DNA from: Methylocystis sp.
GTDB taxonomy: Bacteria; Pseudomonadota; Alphaproteobacteria; Rhizobiales; Beijerinckiaceae
Length of the DNA stretch: 64,000 bases
Direction of reading: 5' to 3'
NCBI GenBank assembly: GCA_024506175.1
Contig: JAMBEQ010000192.1
Location: forward strand, 1-64,000
Every line of letters begins with the position of its first letter. Position 1 is the first letter of the stretch. Shown in pieces: positions 37,714-47,922 of this stretch. The position numbers were made by a program, and so were the translations under genes. The notes under the pieces are model-generated. The model saw only the letters and a list, made by a program, of their open reading frames with translations, did no database searches and was not told the origin of the DNA.

Positions 37714-38145
37714 ATGTCTGTCTCGCACGCGCCACGCTCGGGCGACGAATCGGGCGATGAGCCGCAACGACCGAGCGACCCCCTGCTCGGTCGAAGGGTG
37801 CTGCTTGTCGAAGACGACCCGTACATCCTGCTGGCGCTCGAGGAAATGCTGACCGACTTCGGGCTCGTCGTGGCAGGTTCCGCGCGCACGCTTGCTCAGG
37901 CTCTCCGACACGCCACAACGACCGGTTTCGACATCGCGCTGCTGGACGTGAATATCGGCCACGACCGGATAGACCCCATCGCCGACATTATTTTTGCGCG
38001 CGAGATTCCTTTCATCTTCACCACCGGTTGTGGCCGCGCAGGACTTCCGGAATCCTATCTGCAGAAAGCAATCGTCGAAAAGCCCTTTTACGTCGAAGAG
38101 ATACTGCGCACGTTGCGCGAGGAACTGACGAAACACGCGCGTTGA
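37714..38145 (+). CDS. Single-domain response regulator
   Basis: RRVLLVEDDPYILLALEEML, DIALLDVNIG, VEKPF. Confidence 0.88.
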   Translation: MSVSHAPRSGDESGDEPQRPSDPLLGRRVLLVEDDPYILLALEEMLTDFGLVVAGSARTLAQALRHATTTGFDIALLDVNIGHDRIDPIADIIFAREIPFIFTTGCGRAGLPESYLQKAIVEKPFYVEEILRTLREELTKHAR

Positions 38146-38227
38146 AGACGCGGTCGGCCGACAGGCGTGGCGTAGCCGGGGTAGCGCTTCGCTCTCATTC
38201 TTTCCCGCCGCCACTTTCTCGCCGCGC

Positions 38228-40180
38228 TTGCCCGCGAGAAAGAGGGGAAAAATAAAGGAGAGAAAGCGCTTGTCGTCGGACGCGGAACGCGCTCCCTTTG
38301 GAGACCCTGTCGCCGGCGCCGGGATTGTGCGCCCCCCCAGCCGAAAGCGGCGGCTGGTCTTCCTGTTGCTGATGACTGTCCTCGTCATCGCCGGAGCGGC
38401 CATCGCCGCCGCTCCGTGGCTCTACTCATCCGATGCGGCGCTTGCGGCGATCTCCGCGCAAGTTCAGGAGGCGACAGGCCTTTATGTCGCGGCGCGCGGC
38501 AAGCCGCGCCTGTCTTTCGCGCCACGACCGCGCATCTCGATCGAAGGCGTTGGCTTTGCCGATAGAAACGGCGCCCTCGTCGTCGAAGCGGAGGAATTTT
38601 TCGGCGGGTTGAAGCTTCTGCCCCTGCTCTCCGGCCGGCTCGAGGTCGAGTCGATCTCGCTGATGCGTCCGCGCATGGAAATCGACCTCGATCGGAAGCC
38701 GATCGACGCCCCCGGCGCCGCCGCGCGCGCGGCGGCCGCCCAGCCTGCAAGCCCGGAGGCTAACAAGGCGGACAAGTTCCGTCTGGGCGTGCTGAACATC
38801 GTCGATGGCGCGCTTCGCCTGAAGCTCGACGAAAAGAGCTACGAGGCCGGTAAGATTTCAGCGACGCTGGATTGGCGCAAGGTTGGCGAGCCGGCGACGC
38901 TGACGGGCGCCTTCGACCGGCGAGGCGAACGGTTGCAGCTCATTCTCTGGGTCGCGCGGCCAGGGATTCTTTTGCGCGGCGATCCCTCGGTCGTGGTCGC
39001 TCGCCTCGATGGGGAGAGCGTGCGTCTCGAGGCTCAGGGCATCGCGCAGACGGGGCCAAATGGGCATTATTCGGGCCGCATCGCCGGTTCGGCCGCGTCG
39101 GTGCGAGAGGCGCTGAATCTCTTCGATATCCACATGCCGCTGCCGGGCCCCTTCGGTGACGCCCAAGCTTCCGCCCAGGCGGTCCTCAGCGCGAGGGAGG
39201 CCGTTCTCAAGGACCTTCAAATTTCTGTCGACGGCAACGCCTTCGAGGGCGAGCTCGCCCTACGCAACGAAGAAGGCAAGCCCCGGGTCTCCGCGACCTT
39301 GAAAAGCGGCTTTGTCGCGCTGAAACCCATGCTGGCGGATGCGCCGGCTCTGATCGGACCCGACGGCCAGTGGAGCCGTGAGCGGCTCGACCCGCCAGAT
39401 CTTTCGGGCGCGGACCTGGATCTCAGCATCGTTTCCCGCCACGCTCGGCTGGGCCGTCTCACGATCGACGACGCCAGCGTTTCTGTCGCCCTGCGAGACG
39501 GCGTTCTCGATGTCTCCCTCGTCGAAGCGCAAGCTTATCGCGGCAGGCTGAAAGCGCGCGCCTCCTTCAAGCCGGCCGGCGACGCGCTGATTGTGCACGC
39601 TTCCGCGCAGACCGCCGGCGTCGACGCGCGCGCACTTATGTGGGACGTCCTCGATAGCCAGGCGCTCGGCGGCGCGCTCGATTTATCCCTGAAAGTCGAC
39701 GCCGCCGGCGCCACGCTGGCCGACATGATGCACAACCTCGACGGCCGGGCTTCATTGATCATGAGCGAGGGCGAGATCACGGGCGTCGATTTCGAGCGGG
39801 CGCTGCGCCGATTCGAAAAACGCCCGCTCGCGAGCGCGCAGGACATCCGCTCGGGCAGCTCGGCGCTGAATAGGGCGAGCGCGACCCTGCTTATCGAGAA
39901 AGGCGTTGGCGCGCTCGACGACGGCTCCGCCCATGGGCCAGGCTTCGCCCTTAGATTTGAAGGAACCACAAATCTCGTTGAACGCACCCTTTCCTTGAAA
40001 GCCGCGGCGCAGCAAGCCGACGCCGCCGGCAGACCACGGGACAAAGGGCTGCAAATTGCCTTCGATCTCGCCGGTGGCTGGGATGAGCTGTCCCTCGCGC
40101 CGGACCCGAGGGCCTTCATCCGCCGATCGGGCGCCGCGGCCCCCTTGCTGCCCGAACCCCCACCGGCGGAGGACCGCTAA
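38228..40180 (+). CDS. AsmA family protein
   Basis: N-terminal TM; GKPRLSFAPRPRISIEGVGFADRNG and C-terminal DLSLKVDAAGATLADMMHNLDGRASLIMSEGEITGVD. Confidence 0.9.
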   Translation: MPARKRGKIKERKRLSSDAERAPFGDPVAGAGIVRPPSRKRRLVFLLLMTVLVIAGAAIAAAPWLYSSDAALAAISAQVQEATGLYVAARGKPRLSFAPRPRISIEGVGFADRNGALVVEAEEFFGGLKLLPLLSGRLEVESISLMRPRMEIDLDRKPIDAPGAAARAAAAQPASPEANKADKFRLGVLNIVDGALRLKLDEKSYEAGKISATLDWRKVGEPATLTGAFDRRGERLQLILWVARPGILLRGDPSVVVARLDGESVRLEAQGIAQTGPNGHYSGRIAGSAASVREALNLFDIHMPLPGPFGDAQASAQAVLSAREAVLKDLQISVDGNAFEGELALRNEEGKPRVSATLKSGFVALKPMLADAPALIGPDGQWSRERLDPPDLSGADLDLSIVSRHARLGRLTIDDASVSVALRDGVLDVSLVEAQAYRGRLKARASFKPAGDALIVHASAQTAGVDARALMWDVLDSQALGGALDLSLKVDAAGATLADMMHNLDGRASLIMSEGEITGVDFERALRRFEKRPLASAQDIRSGSSALNRASATLLIEKGVGALDDGSAHGPGFALRFEGTTNLVERTLSLKAAAQQADAAGRPRDKGLQIAFDLAGGWDELSLAPDPRAFIRRSGAAAPLLPEPPPAEDR

Positions 40181-40473
40181 ACCATCTCCGTTTGGCGAGG
40201 GGCCTGCTCGAGCAGCTCAGTGAGCGAACTGGGGATATCGAGGTAGCGGAAGCGCCTCAATTCGAAGCCGATGCCGACCAGGCCCCAGGGCGGCGTGTAG
40301 GTTTGCCAAGGCGGAATTTCGCTCAAAACCACGACGTAACCGCCGTCGATGGCGGGCGCGATGCGCTCCACGGTGTAAATCGCCCCGCGTCGCAGGCCGC
40401 CGTCGCCATAGCGTCCGGGCCCAGCTTCGACACAGACGACCTCCGTTCCGGGAGGGGTGTCCGGGCTAATCAT
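40177..40473 (-). CDS. Hypothetical protein
   Basis: MISPDTPPGTEVVCVEAGPGRYGDGGLRRGAIYTVERIAPA...; coherent small protein. Confidence 0.55.
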   Translation of the reverse strand: MISPDTPPGTEVVCVEAGPGRYGDGGLRRGAIYTVERIAPAIDGGYVVVLSEIPPWQTYTPPWGLVGIGFELRRFRYLDIPSSLTELLEQAPRQTEMV

Positions 40474-40578
40474 CTTCCTTCCTCATCGCGAGCGGCGACG
40501 CGCGCCGCGCCCTCATGCGCTGTTATGGAGGGCGCGGTCGCTCTGGAAGCAAGGCACAAATCGCCGGCGGCCGCCGGC

Positions 40579-40782
40579 TCACCAGAACTTGAATAAGCCG
40601 AACAGGCCTTTTTTCAGCTTCTTACGGTCGAGCAGGGCGAGCTCGTCGTATATTTTTCGGGCGTTGGCGCGCAGAGCCAGCAGCTCGTCGTCCGGGACTT
40701 CAAAATTAATGGCGGCAAGGCGCAGCTGGCGGCGCGCCTCGTTGAGCCTGGCCTGTGCGTCGGCAATCAGAGCATGCAGCAT
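40579..40782 (-). CDS. Small helical hypothetical protein
   Basis: MLHALIADAQARLNEARRQLRLAAINFEVPDDELLALRANARKIYDELALLDRKKLKKGLFGLFKFW. Confidence 0.5.
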   Translation of the reverse strand: MLHALIADAQARLNEARRQLRLAAINFEVPDDELLALRANARKIYDELALLDRKKLKKGLFGLFKFW

Positions 40783-40927
40783 TGTTCCCCCTCTTCAAGG
40801 TGAGCAGCGGCCGTTTTCGGCGCTTCTTGCCCATCCGGCATATTTTAGACTGAAATTGAGGCAAACAAAATCGCGTAGGCGACTCCTTCGCGCCAACTCG
40901 GCCGCTCTCGATGAGGAGGGTTAAAAT

Positions 40928-41001
40928 TGGAGGCCTCGGAGGGAATCGAACCCCCGTACAAGGATTTGCAGTCCTCTGCGTAGCCACTCCGCCACGAGGC
41001 C
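40928..41001 (-). tRNA. tRNA-Cys (anticodon GCA), CCA encoded
   Basis: GGCCTCGTGGCGGAGTGGCTACGCAGAGGACTGCAAATCCTTGTACGGGGGTTCGATTCCCTCCGAGGCC-T-CCA folds as cloverleaf; GCA anticodon; U73 discriminator. Confidence 0.96.
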
Positions 41002-41080
41002 GTCCGGCGAAGCGCTCAGCGCTTCGAGTGAGCCGCTCTTACAGGAGGGCCGCGCCGCGGGCAAGTGGATGCGGCGCGCC

Positions 41081-41131
41081 GGAGCGCATTCCGCAAGGGT
41101 TGAATAGACTTTTGCGATAAGAATGCGCTCC
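41081..41131. repeat. Short palindromic element, copy 3 (AGACTTTTGCGA family, opposite orientation)
   Basis: ggagcgcattccgcaagggttgaatagacttttgcgataagaatgcgctcc. Confidence 0.75.
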
Positions 41132-41203
41132 AAATTCTTGATTTTGCGCGATTTATCGTTGCTCGGACGATTCCATGCGAGCGGAAAGCGCGCTAGCCAC
41201 GGA

Positions 41204-41917
41204 TCAGTCAGAAGCGCGCGAGGACCATGTGGCGTGAGCGACATTGGTCAGCCGCCCGAGCTCCTCGACGATGGCGTCGAGCTCGGCGGCCTCGACGCTG
41301 GTCGCCGCGAGCGTGGCGGCGATCTCCACGCCCTCCTCCCGCTCGAGCTCGCGGATTTCCCGCGCCGGATATTTCGCCCGCTCCAGCCGCTCCTCGATCA
41401 GCTCCCGCAGCGCGTCCCGGCTGGCCTCGTCGGTCGAGACGCGGAGTTCGAAAGTCGACTCGGTCTGGCTTTCGTCGATCGGCGCCCGCTCGATCAGATT
41501 GACGAGCGGCCGCAGGAAAGTATTGCCCGCCAGCACGAAGCCGCACATCAGCATGGCCTCGGCCGGGTGATCCGCCCCCGCGAAGGCGCCCGTCACCGCC
41601 GAGCACCAGATCGTCGCGGCCGTATTGAGGCCGCGGATGTTCATCCCCTCTTTCAGGATAACGCCAGCGCCGAGGAAGCCCACGCCCGAGGCCACATAAG
41701 CGAGCACCTGGGTCGCGCCTTGGTTGCCCATCAGCCGCATGCCCAGATCGACGAAAGCCGAGGCGCCCAATGCGACCAGCGCATTGGTGCGCAGGCCGGC
41801 GTTGCGCTGGCGGTACTGCCGCTCCGCGCCAATGAGCGTGCCGAGCAGGAGCGCAACCGCTAGCGAAACGAAGGTGTTGAGGAACTCGACGCCGTCAAAG
41901 CTGAAGATCCCGGCCAT
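41204..41917 (-). CDS. MgtC/SapB family membrane protein
   Basis: LLLGTLIGAERQYRQRNAGLRTNALVALGAS, GVGFLGAGVILKEG, RGLNTAATIWCSAVTGAFAG. Confidence 0.95.
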   Translation of the reverse strand: MAGIFSFDGVEFLNTFVSLAVALLLGTLIGAERQYRQRNAGLRTNALVALGASAFVDLGMRLMGNQGATQVLAYVASGVGFLGAGVILKEGMNIRGLNTAATIWCSAVTGAFAGADHPAEAMLMCGFVLAGNTFLRPLVNLIERAPIDESQTESTFELRVSTDEASRDALRELIEERLERAKYPAREIRELEREEGVEIAATLAATSVEAAELDAIVEELGRLTNVAHATWSSRASD

Positions 41918-41930
41918 GAAAATCCACGCT

Positions 41931-42416
41931 CTAATAAGGACGACCGTCCTTGTGGAAGAATTGCCGGAGCCCACCGGGGCCAGGGCGCGCTTCTAGATCG
42001 TCGGCGGGATAGTCCGCGCGATCGCCGGCGGTTCTATCGCCGATCTCGAGATAAAGCGTGTCTGTGTCACTTCGATTGACGAGGTGATGGGCGAGGCCGC
42101 CGGCGGGGAAGCCCGCGCACATGCCAGGGCGAAGCTCGGTCTCGCCCGCTTCCGTCATAAGCGTCGGCGCGCCTTCGAGAATATAAATGAACTCATCCTG
42201 CCGGCTGTGCCTGTGCATCAGCGCAGATTGCGCGCCCGGCGCGAGCCGGGTGAGATTCACGCCGAAATTCAGAAGGCCGAAGACCTCGCCCAGCGCCCGC
42301 TTCTCCCGCCCGGCCACGCGCGCAGCGAAGGGTTCCGGGTAGTTGGAGGGGTGATTGCGCAGCGCAGTCGAAGCAGCCTCGACTGCGGCTGGAAGCTTTT
42401 TCTCATCCCCCGTCAT
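41931..42416 (-). CDS. Cupin domain protein
   Basis: HRHSRQDEFIYILEGAPTLMTEAGETELRPGMCAGFPAGGLAHHLVN. Confidence 0.9.
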   Translation of the reverse strand: MTGDEKKLPAAVEAASTALRNHPSNYPEPFAARVAGREKRALGEVFGLLNFGVNLTRLAPGAQSALMHRHSRQDEFIYILEGAPTLMTEAGETELRPGMCAGFPAGGLAHHLVNRSDTDTLYLEIGDRTAGDRADYPADDLEARPGPGGLRQFFHKDGRPY

Positions 42417-42487
42417 CCTGTCTTCCCCTCTTCCCCCTGCTCGCCAAAGCGTCGGGTGATAGCGATTTGGCGCCCTGGGGCCCAAAC

Positions 42488-42537
42488 ACCTCCCCTTTAC
42501 GAGGAGGTCGGCGGTCAAGGGCCGCCGGCGTTCACCC
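42488..42537. repeat. Dispersed intergenic repeat, copy 1 (CCTCCCCTT...GTCGGCGG...CCGCCGG)
   Basis: acctcccctttacgaggaggtcggcggtcaagggccgccggcg; related copy at 54399-54448. Confidence 0.65.
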
Positions 42538-42637
42538 GATTGCCCTGCGCCATTCGCTCCCAATTTGACAGGCGCCGCTCATTCTGACCATCTTCGCGCC
42601 CCATGCGCCGAGCGGCGCCTTGTGGGATGGCTGTGAA

Positions 42638-45511
42638 ATGAATGTCGTTATCGTCGAATCGCCGGCCAAGGCTAAGACCATCAACAAATATCTCGGTCGC
42701 GATTTCAACGTCATCGCCAGCATGGGCCACGTTCGCGACCTGCCCGCCAAGGACGGATCGGTCGACCCGGACGCCGATTTCGCCATGGTCTGGGAGTTGG
42801 ACGCCAAGGGTTCGAAGCGCGTCACCGAGATCGCCCAGGCGGTAAAAGGCGCCGACAAGGTCATCCTGGCGACCGACCCGGATCGCGAGGGCGAGGCCAT
42901 CTCCTGGCACCTGATCGAGATCCTCAACAAGAAGAAGGCGCTCAAGGACAAGAAGATCGAGCGCGTCGTCTTCAACGCCATCACCAAGGACGCCGTGCGC
43001 GAGGCCATGGCGCATCCGCGCCAGATCGATCAGGCGCTGGTCGACGCCTATCTCGCCCGCCGCGCGCTCGATTATCTCGTCGGCTTCACCCTTTCGCCGG
43101 TGCTGTGGCGCAAGCTCCCCGGCGCGCGTTCGGCCGGCCGCGTGCAATCGGTGGCGTTGCGCCTCGTCTGCGACCGCGAGCTGGAGATCGAGAAATTCGT
43201 CTCGCAAGAATATTGGTCGCTCGTCGCCCATCTGAAAACGAAGGCGGGCGAGCCCTTTACTGCGCGCCTCGTCGGCGCGGACGGCAAAAAGATCACCCGC
43301 CTCGACATCGGCAAGGGCGAAGAGGCCGAGGACTTCAAGAAGGCGCTGCTCTCGGCGGCTTTCACCGTGCGCTCGGTCGAAGCGAAGCCGGTCAAGCGCC
43401 ACCCCTACGCGCCCTTCACCACGTCGACCCTGCAGCAGGAGGCCTCGCGCAAGCTCGGCCTCGCGCCGGCGATCACCATGCGCATCGCGCAACGGCTCTA
43501 TGAAGGCGTCGATGTCGATGGCGAGACCGTCGGCCTCATTACCTATATGCGAACCGACGGCGTCGACATGGCGCCCGAGGCTGTTGCGAGCGTGCGACGC
43601 GTGATCGGCAAAGAGTATGGCGACCGCTTCGTGCCCAATGCGCCTCGCAAATACACCGCCAAGGCGAAGAACGCGCAGGAGGCCCACGAGGCGATTCGCC
43701 CGACCGACGCTGCGCGCCTGCCGAAGCACGTCGCCAAGTTTCTGGAGCCCGACCAGGCCAAGCTCTACGAGCTGATCTGGACCCGCACGGTCGCGAGCCA
43801 GATGGAGTCCGCCGAGCTCGAACGCACAACTGTCGATATCGACGCCAAGGCGGGCGCCCGTCATCTGGAGCTGCGCGCCACGGGCCAGGTCGTGCGCTTC
43901 CCCGGTTTCCTCGAGCTCTATCAGGAAGGCCGCGACGACGACGGCGATGAAGAAGGCGGCCGTCTTCCTGCGATGACGCAAGGCGAGCCGGTCACGCGCG
44001 AGAAGATCGACGCGACTCAGCACTTCACCGAGCCGCCGCCGCGCTACACCGAAGCGACGCTGGTCAAGCGCATGGAGGAGCTCGGCATCGGCCGCCCCTC
44101 GACCTACGCCTCGACGCTCGCAACCTTGCGCGACCGCGACTATGTGCGGCTCGATAAGAAGCGCCTCATCCCCGAGGACAAGGGCCGCCTCGTCGTCGCC
44201 TTTCTGGAGAGCTTCTTCTCTCGCTATGTCGAGTTCGACTTCACCGCTGACCTCGAAGAAAAGCTCGATCTCGTCTCCAACAATGAGATCGACTGGAAGC
44301 AGGTTCTCCGCGACTTCTGGCGGGACTTCTCGGCGGCGGTGAACGAAACGAAGGACCTGCGCACGACGCAGGTGCTCGACAGTCTCAATGAGCTTCTGGG
44401 CCCGCATATTTTCCCGGCGAAGGAAGACGGCTCCGACCCGCGCCTCTGCCCCGCGTGCAGCGCCGGGCAATTGTCGCTCAAGGTCGGCAAATTCGGCGCC
44501 TTCATCGGTTGCTCGAATTATCCCGAATGCCGCTACACGCGCACGCTGTCGCCGCCGACGGGCGACGCCGCCGATAACGCTCGCCCAGGCGTGAAAGTGC
44601 TCGGCGTCACCCCGGACACCGGCGCGGAGGTCACTTTGCGCGACGGCCGCTTCGGCGCCTATGTGCAAGAGGGTGAGCAGGAGGACGGGGGCGAGAAGCC
44701 GAAGCGCGCTTCCGTGCCCAAGAACATCAAGCCGGACGATCTCACCTTGCAGCAGGCGCTCGCACTGCTCTCGCTGCCGCGCGAGGTGGCGAAGCACCCG
44801 ACGACGGGCGAGCCCATCATCGCCAATATCGGCCGTTTCGGGCCCTACGTTCAGCACGGCAAGACCTACGCCAATGTCGGGCGTGAGGACGATGTGCTGA
44901 CCATCGGCGCCAATCGCGCGATCGACCTCATCGTCCAGAAGGAAACGGGGGCTGGCGGCTCGCGGTTTTCACGCAACTCAGAACCCGGGCGCAATCTCGG
45001 AGAGCATCCCGAGGGCGGCGCCGTGACGGTGAAGTCCGGCCGTTTCGGTCCTTACGTCAACTGGAAGAAGGTCAATGCGACCCTTCCGAAGGACGTGGAT
45101 CCGGCGAGCGTGACGCTCGAGCAGGCGCTCGAGATGATCGCCGCCAAATCCTCGGGCAGCGGGGGTTCTGCCGGAGGGCGCGCGCTCGGCGAGCATCCGA
45201 ACGGCGGAACCCTCACCGTGCGCGCCGGCCGCTTCGGGCCCTATGTCAATCTCGGCAAGGTCAACGCGACGCTGCCGAAAAGCATGTCCGCCGAGGATGT
45301 GACGCTCGAAGACGCGATCAAGCTCATCGACGAGAAGGGCGGCGCGCCGAAGAAAAAAGCCCCGGCCAGGAAGGCGCCCGCCAAGGCGAAGAAGGTCATC
45401 GAGGATAGCGACGAGGCGCCTTTCGACGACGCGAAGCCTGTGAAGAAGGCGGCGGCGGCGAAAAAGGCGCCGGCCAAGAAGGCGGCGACGAAAAAACGCG
45501 CGACGGCGTAG
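42638..45511 (+). CDS. topA: DNA topoisomerase I
   Basis: NVVIVESPAKAKTINKYLG, TDPDREGEAISWHL, ITYMRTD; C-terminal Zn-finger and repeated RFGPYV(N/Q) domains; Lys/Ala-rich tail. Confidence 0.97.
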   Translation: MNVVIVESPAKAKTINKYLGRDFNVIASMGHVRDLPAKDGSVDPDADFAMVWELDAKGSKRVTEIAQAVKGADKVILATDPDREGEAISWHLIEILNKKKALKDKKIERVVFNAITKDAVREAMAHPRQIDQALVDAYLARRALDYLVGFTLSPVLWRKLPGARSAGRVQSVALRLVCDRELEIEKFVSQEYWSLVAHLKTKAGEPFTARLVGADGKKITRLDIGKGEEAEDFKKALLSAAFTVRSVEAKPVKRHPYAPFTTSTLQQEASRKLGLAPAITMRIAQRLYEGVDVDGETVGLITYMRTDGVDMAPEAVASVRRVIGKEYGDRFVPNAPRKYTAKAKNAQEAHEAIRPTDAARLPKHVAKFLEPDQAKLYELIWTRTVASQMESAELERTTVDIDAKAGARHLELRATGQVVRFPGFLELYQEGRDDDGDEEGGRLPAMTQGEPVTREKIDATQHFTEPPPRYTEATLVKRMEELGIGRPSTYASTLATLRDRDYVRLDKKRLIPEDKGRLVVAFLESFFSRYVEFDFTADLEEKLDLVSNNEIDWKQVLRDFWRDFSAAVNETKDLRTTQVLDSLNELLGPHIFPAKEDGSDPRLCPACSAGQLSLKVGKFGAFIGCSNYPECRYTRTLSPPTGDAADNARPGVKVLGVTPDTGAEVTLRDGRFGAYVQEGEQEDGGEKPKRASVPKNIKPDDLTLQQALALLSLPREVAKHPTTGEPIIANIGRFGPYVQHGKTYANVGREDDVLTIGANRAIDLIVQKETGAGGSRFSRNSEPGRNLGEHPEGGAVTVKSGRFGPYVNWKKVNATLPKDVDPASVTLEQALEMIAAKSSGSGGSAGGRALGEHPNGGTLTVRAGRFGPYVNLGKVNATLPKSMSAEDVTLEDAIKLIDEKGGAPKKKAPARKAPAKAKKVIEDSDEAPFDDAKPVKKAAAAKKAPAKKAATKKRATA

Positions 45512-45568
45512 GCAGATAAGCAAGAACGGGCCCGGCATAGCTGGGCCCATACCTCGGGGGCGAGCGCC

Positions 45569-45805
45569 TCAGTTGCCGCCGCTCCCGTCAGAGTTGCTGC
45601 AGCTATTGTTGCAGGCTTTGAAATTCGACTTTGCCTTCGCGTAACAGAGCGATCGGGCTTCGTCGCTAAGGGATTGCTGATCGCACCCCGCCATCCGGCT
45701 GTCATACCGACTCTGACAATCGCACGTATCGCCAGCGAATGCCTCCGCCCCAAAGAGCAGCGCTGAAAAAACGGCGAAAGACGCGAGCACTTTTGGCAAA
45801 GACAT
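45569..45805 (-). CDS. Small secreted Cys-rich protein
   Basis: Signal peptide then six Cys (CDCQSRYDSRMAGC...LCYAKAKSNFKACNNSC). Confidence 0.55.
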   Translation of the reverse strand: MSLPKVLASFAVFSALLFGAEAFAGDTCDCQSRYDSRMAGCDQQSLSDEARSLCYAKAKSNFKACNNSCSNSDGSGGN

Positions 45806-45844
45806 TTCTTTCTCCTTTATCCACGGCCCCTTTCTCGGCATCCT

Positions 45845-47572
45845 CTATTGGGAAAGGCGCAGCTTCCCAAGCCCTATGCCAATCTGTGAGAAGGCGGCGT
45901 TGAGTTGTGAGGCGTCAGTCGCGGCAAAATAATGATCCGAGTTTGTCGCGCACGCTTTCAATAGCGCGAGACCTTGCGCATCGATCGGATCCGTCGGGAT
46001 CGAGAAGCCGATCGTGTAAACTTCGATTCCCGCCGCCTTGGCCTTCGTGCATGCCTCGAGCGTTAGATCGTCGAGAGCCTTCCGGGACGTCGAAATATAG
46101 CTGCTCCCTGAATTCGCGGAGGCGGCCAGCGCCGTTTGATAATTGACGCCGTCGCCGCCTGAGCCGTCAGGCAGCCTCTTATTGGCCGCGCCATTGTAGG
46201 TGTAATAGCCAAGCGACTCATAGTCGGATCCGACCACTGTGCTGGTCTGGTCGCCCCAGTTATTGTAGCCGTCGGTCATGAACACCATGATTTTCCGGTT
46301 GTACTGGGTGTTGTAGGCGCGGCCGGCTCCAAAGGGCAGGCCTGGCGAGATGGTTCGCCAGCCCCACATGAAACCCGTGTGGAGGTTGGTGTTGCCGTTT
46401 GCGACCAACTGATTGATCTTGTTTTTTATGGTCGATTGCGTCGTTGAGAGCTGCAAAAGGGTCTGCGTCGTATTGTCGGGGCAGAACTGGTTCGGTCCGT
46501 AGAAGTCGCTTGGGCCAAAGCTGCCGTAAAGAGACGCCGTCTGTTTGTATTTGCAGACACTGGTCAGCTTGTTCCAGTCGCCGCTCGCGGTGCTGCTGCA
46601 TGTCCGGTTGTAGCTGCTCCAGCCGCTCGAGCCATTATCGTTCAGATAGCTGTTGTTATAATAATAGGAGCTGTCCGGTTCGTCTGGCGCGAGGTAGGGC
46701 ACCATCAACGTCTCGACGTTTGACGTCGTGACCGAATTGGCGTCGACGTTATAAGGATAGGCGGACTCTTCGAAGCAGCCACGCCAATCGAGTTGTGAAT
46801 TACGCTGCGCGAGCTTGCTATAAATGGAGAAGCGACTGGTGAAGCCCGCCGCGTTTGCCGCAGACTTCCCGCCAAAGGCGACCCAGTGCTGCGAGTTCGC
46901 GCCGTTCGTATCGATCCAGGAGAGGGTGCGATTGCTGCTGACTGTCGGATCGACGGCGACGACGCCGCCGGCGAAAGGCACGACAGAGAACGAGACCTTG
47001 CTCGGCGCCTTGCTAAACATCGTGTCGACGAAACTATTAGCGGCGGTCTGAAGCGCGGCGATCTTTGTCTGCCCGTTGGTGCTGTTCGTCATCGAGCCGG
47101 AATTATCGAGCACGAGGCCGATCTCGTAAGTGGTGTTGGCGTCGACGCCTCCCGCAAGATTGGCGCAGGAGTGGGCAGTCGTGCTAAACGAAGCAATATG
47201 GGCCATCTTCATGAAAGTTTGGTCGACCGACACCACGGCGTCGGCGCAGAAGGTCTGCCTATCCTGGCTTATGGAGACTTTCGTCACGGTGGCTTTGGCC
47301 AGCCGCGGCGTCGAATTCAAAAAGACCTGCGCCTGCTTCAGCGCCTGATCGGTGGTCGTGCTCTGGGTCAGCTGCACCGCTACGGCGAGGGCCGCCGCAT
47401 CATTCGCCTGCTGCAGCGCCGACCGCGTCACTGAGAGCCGGGCATAGTCGACGGCAGCCCCAAGCATGAACATTACCGGCACCAAGGCCAGGCCGAAAAT
47501 CATGGCTACGCTTGCGGTCGCGTCAGTCGAGAACCTAACGGACTGGAAGTCTGTCCTTTTAAACTTCGCCAT
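45845..47572 (-). CDS. TadG-like pilus-assembly protein with vWA domain
   Basis: TadE/G N-terminus (ASVAMIFGLALVPVMFMLGAAVDYARL); VLDNSGSM MIDAS motif; FMTDGYNN. Confidence 0.9.
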   Translation of the reverse strand: MAKFKRTDFQSVRFSTDATASVAMIFGLALVPVMFMLGAAVDYARLSVTRSALQQANDAAALAVAVQLTQSTTTDQALKQAQVFLNSTPRLAKATVTKVSISQDRQTFCADAVVSVDQTFMKMAHIASFSTTAHSCANLAGGVDANTTYEIGLVLDNSGSMTNSTNGQTKIAALQTAANSFVDTMFSKAPSKVSFSVVPFAGGVVAVDPTVSSNRTLSWIDTNGANSQHWVAFGGKSAANAAGFTSRFSIYSKLAQRNSQLDWRGCFEESAYPYNVDANSVTTSNVETLMVPYLAPDEPDSSYYYNNSYLNDNGSSGWSSYNRTCSSTASGDWNKLTSVCKYKQTASLYGSFGPSDFYGPNQFCPDNTTQTLLQLSTTQSTIKNKINQLVANGNTNLHTGFMWGWRTISPGLPFGAGRAYNTQYNRKIMVFMTDGYNNWGDQTSTVVGSDYESLGYYTYNGAANKRLPDGSGGDGVNYQTALAASANSGSSYISTSRKALDDLTLEACTKAKAAGIEVYTIGFSIPTDPIDAQGLALLKACATNSDHYFAATDASQLNAAFSQIGIGLGKLRLSQ

Positions 47573-47721
47573 TTGCCTCGTCTCCGCATTTCCGATCGGG
47601 TCGGAAATGTCACGCGGAGGCTAATAGGCTGACCTTTACAATAAATTGTACGAACCTGTGAGATACGCCAACATCTCGGCGTAATTGCCAATTGCTTAAA
47701 GCAACGCCAGGCTCGCCCGCG

Positions 47722-47922
47722 TCAATAGCCGCCGCTTCCAACCAAGGGGTGAATGCCGCTCGTAGCGCCGCTTTTTTGGCCCCGTGGCTGCGCCTTGCCC
47801 TTCTTCGCGACCTGCAGGATGGGGTTGGCCTTCTGGGCGGCGAGCGAACTGGCCGTCGGCAGGGCGGAAGCCGTGGGCGCGCCCAAGGCGCAAACCGAGA
47901 GCGCGATGAGAATATATCGCAT
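47722..47922 (-). CDS. Small exported hypothetical protein
   Basis: MRYILIALSVCALGAPTASALP signal peptide. Confidence 0.4.
   Translation of the reverse strand: MRYILIALSVCALGAPTASALPTASSLAAQKANPILQVAKKGKAQPRGQKSGATSGIHPLVGSGGY

Noticed and set aside
38156-38290. Possible structured leader before the asmA-like gene
   Set aside because: Low-complexity purine/pyrimidine stretches but no convincing stem-loop or known riboswitch pattern.
42515-44857. 780-aa minus-strand ORF opposite topA
   Set aside because: Shadow ORF in high-GC DNA; composition is low-complexity R/A/D/L-rich, and the plus strand encodes unmistakable topoisomerase I.
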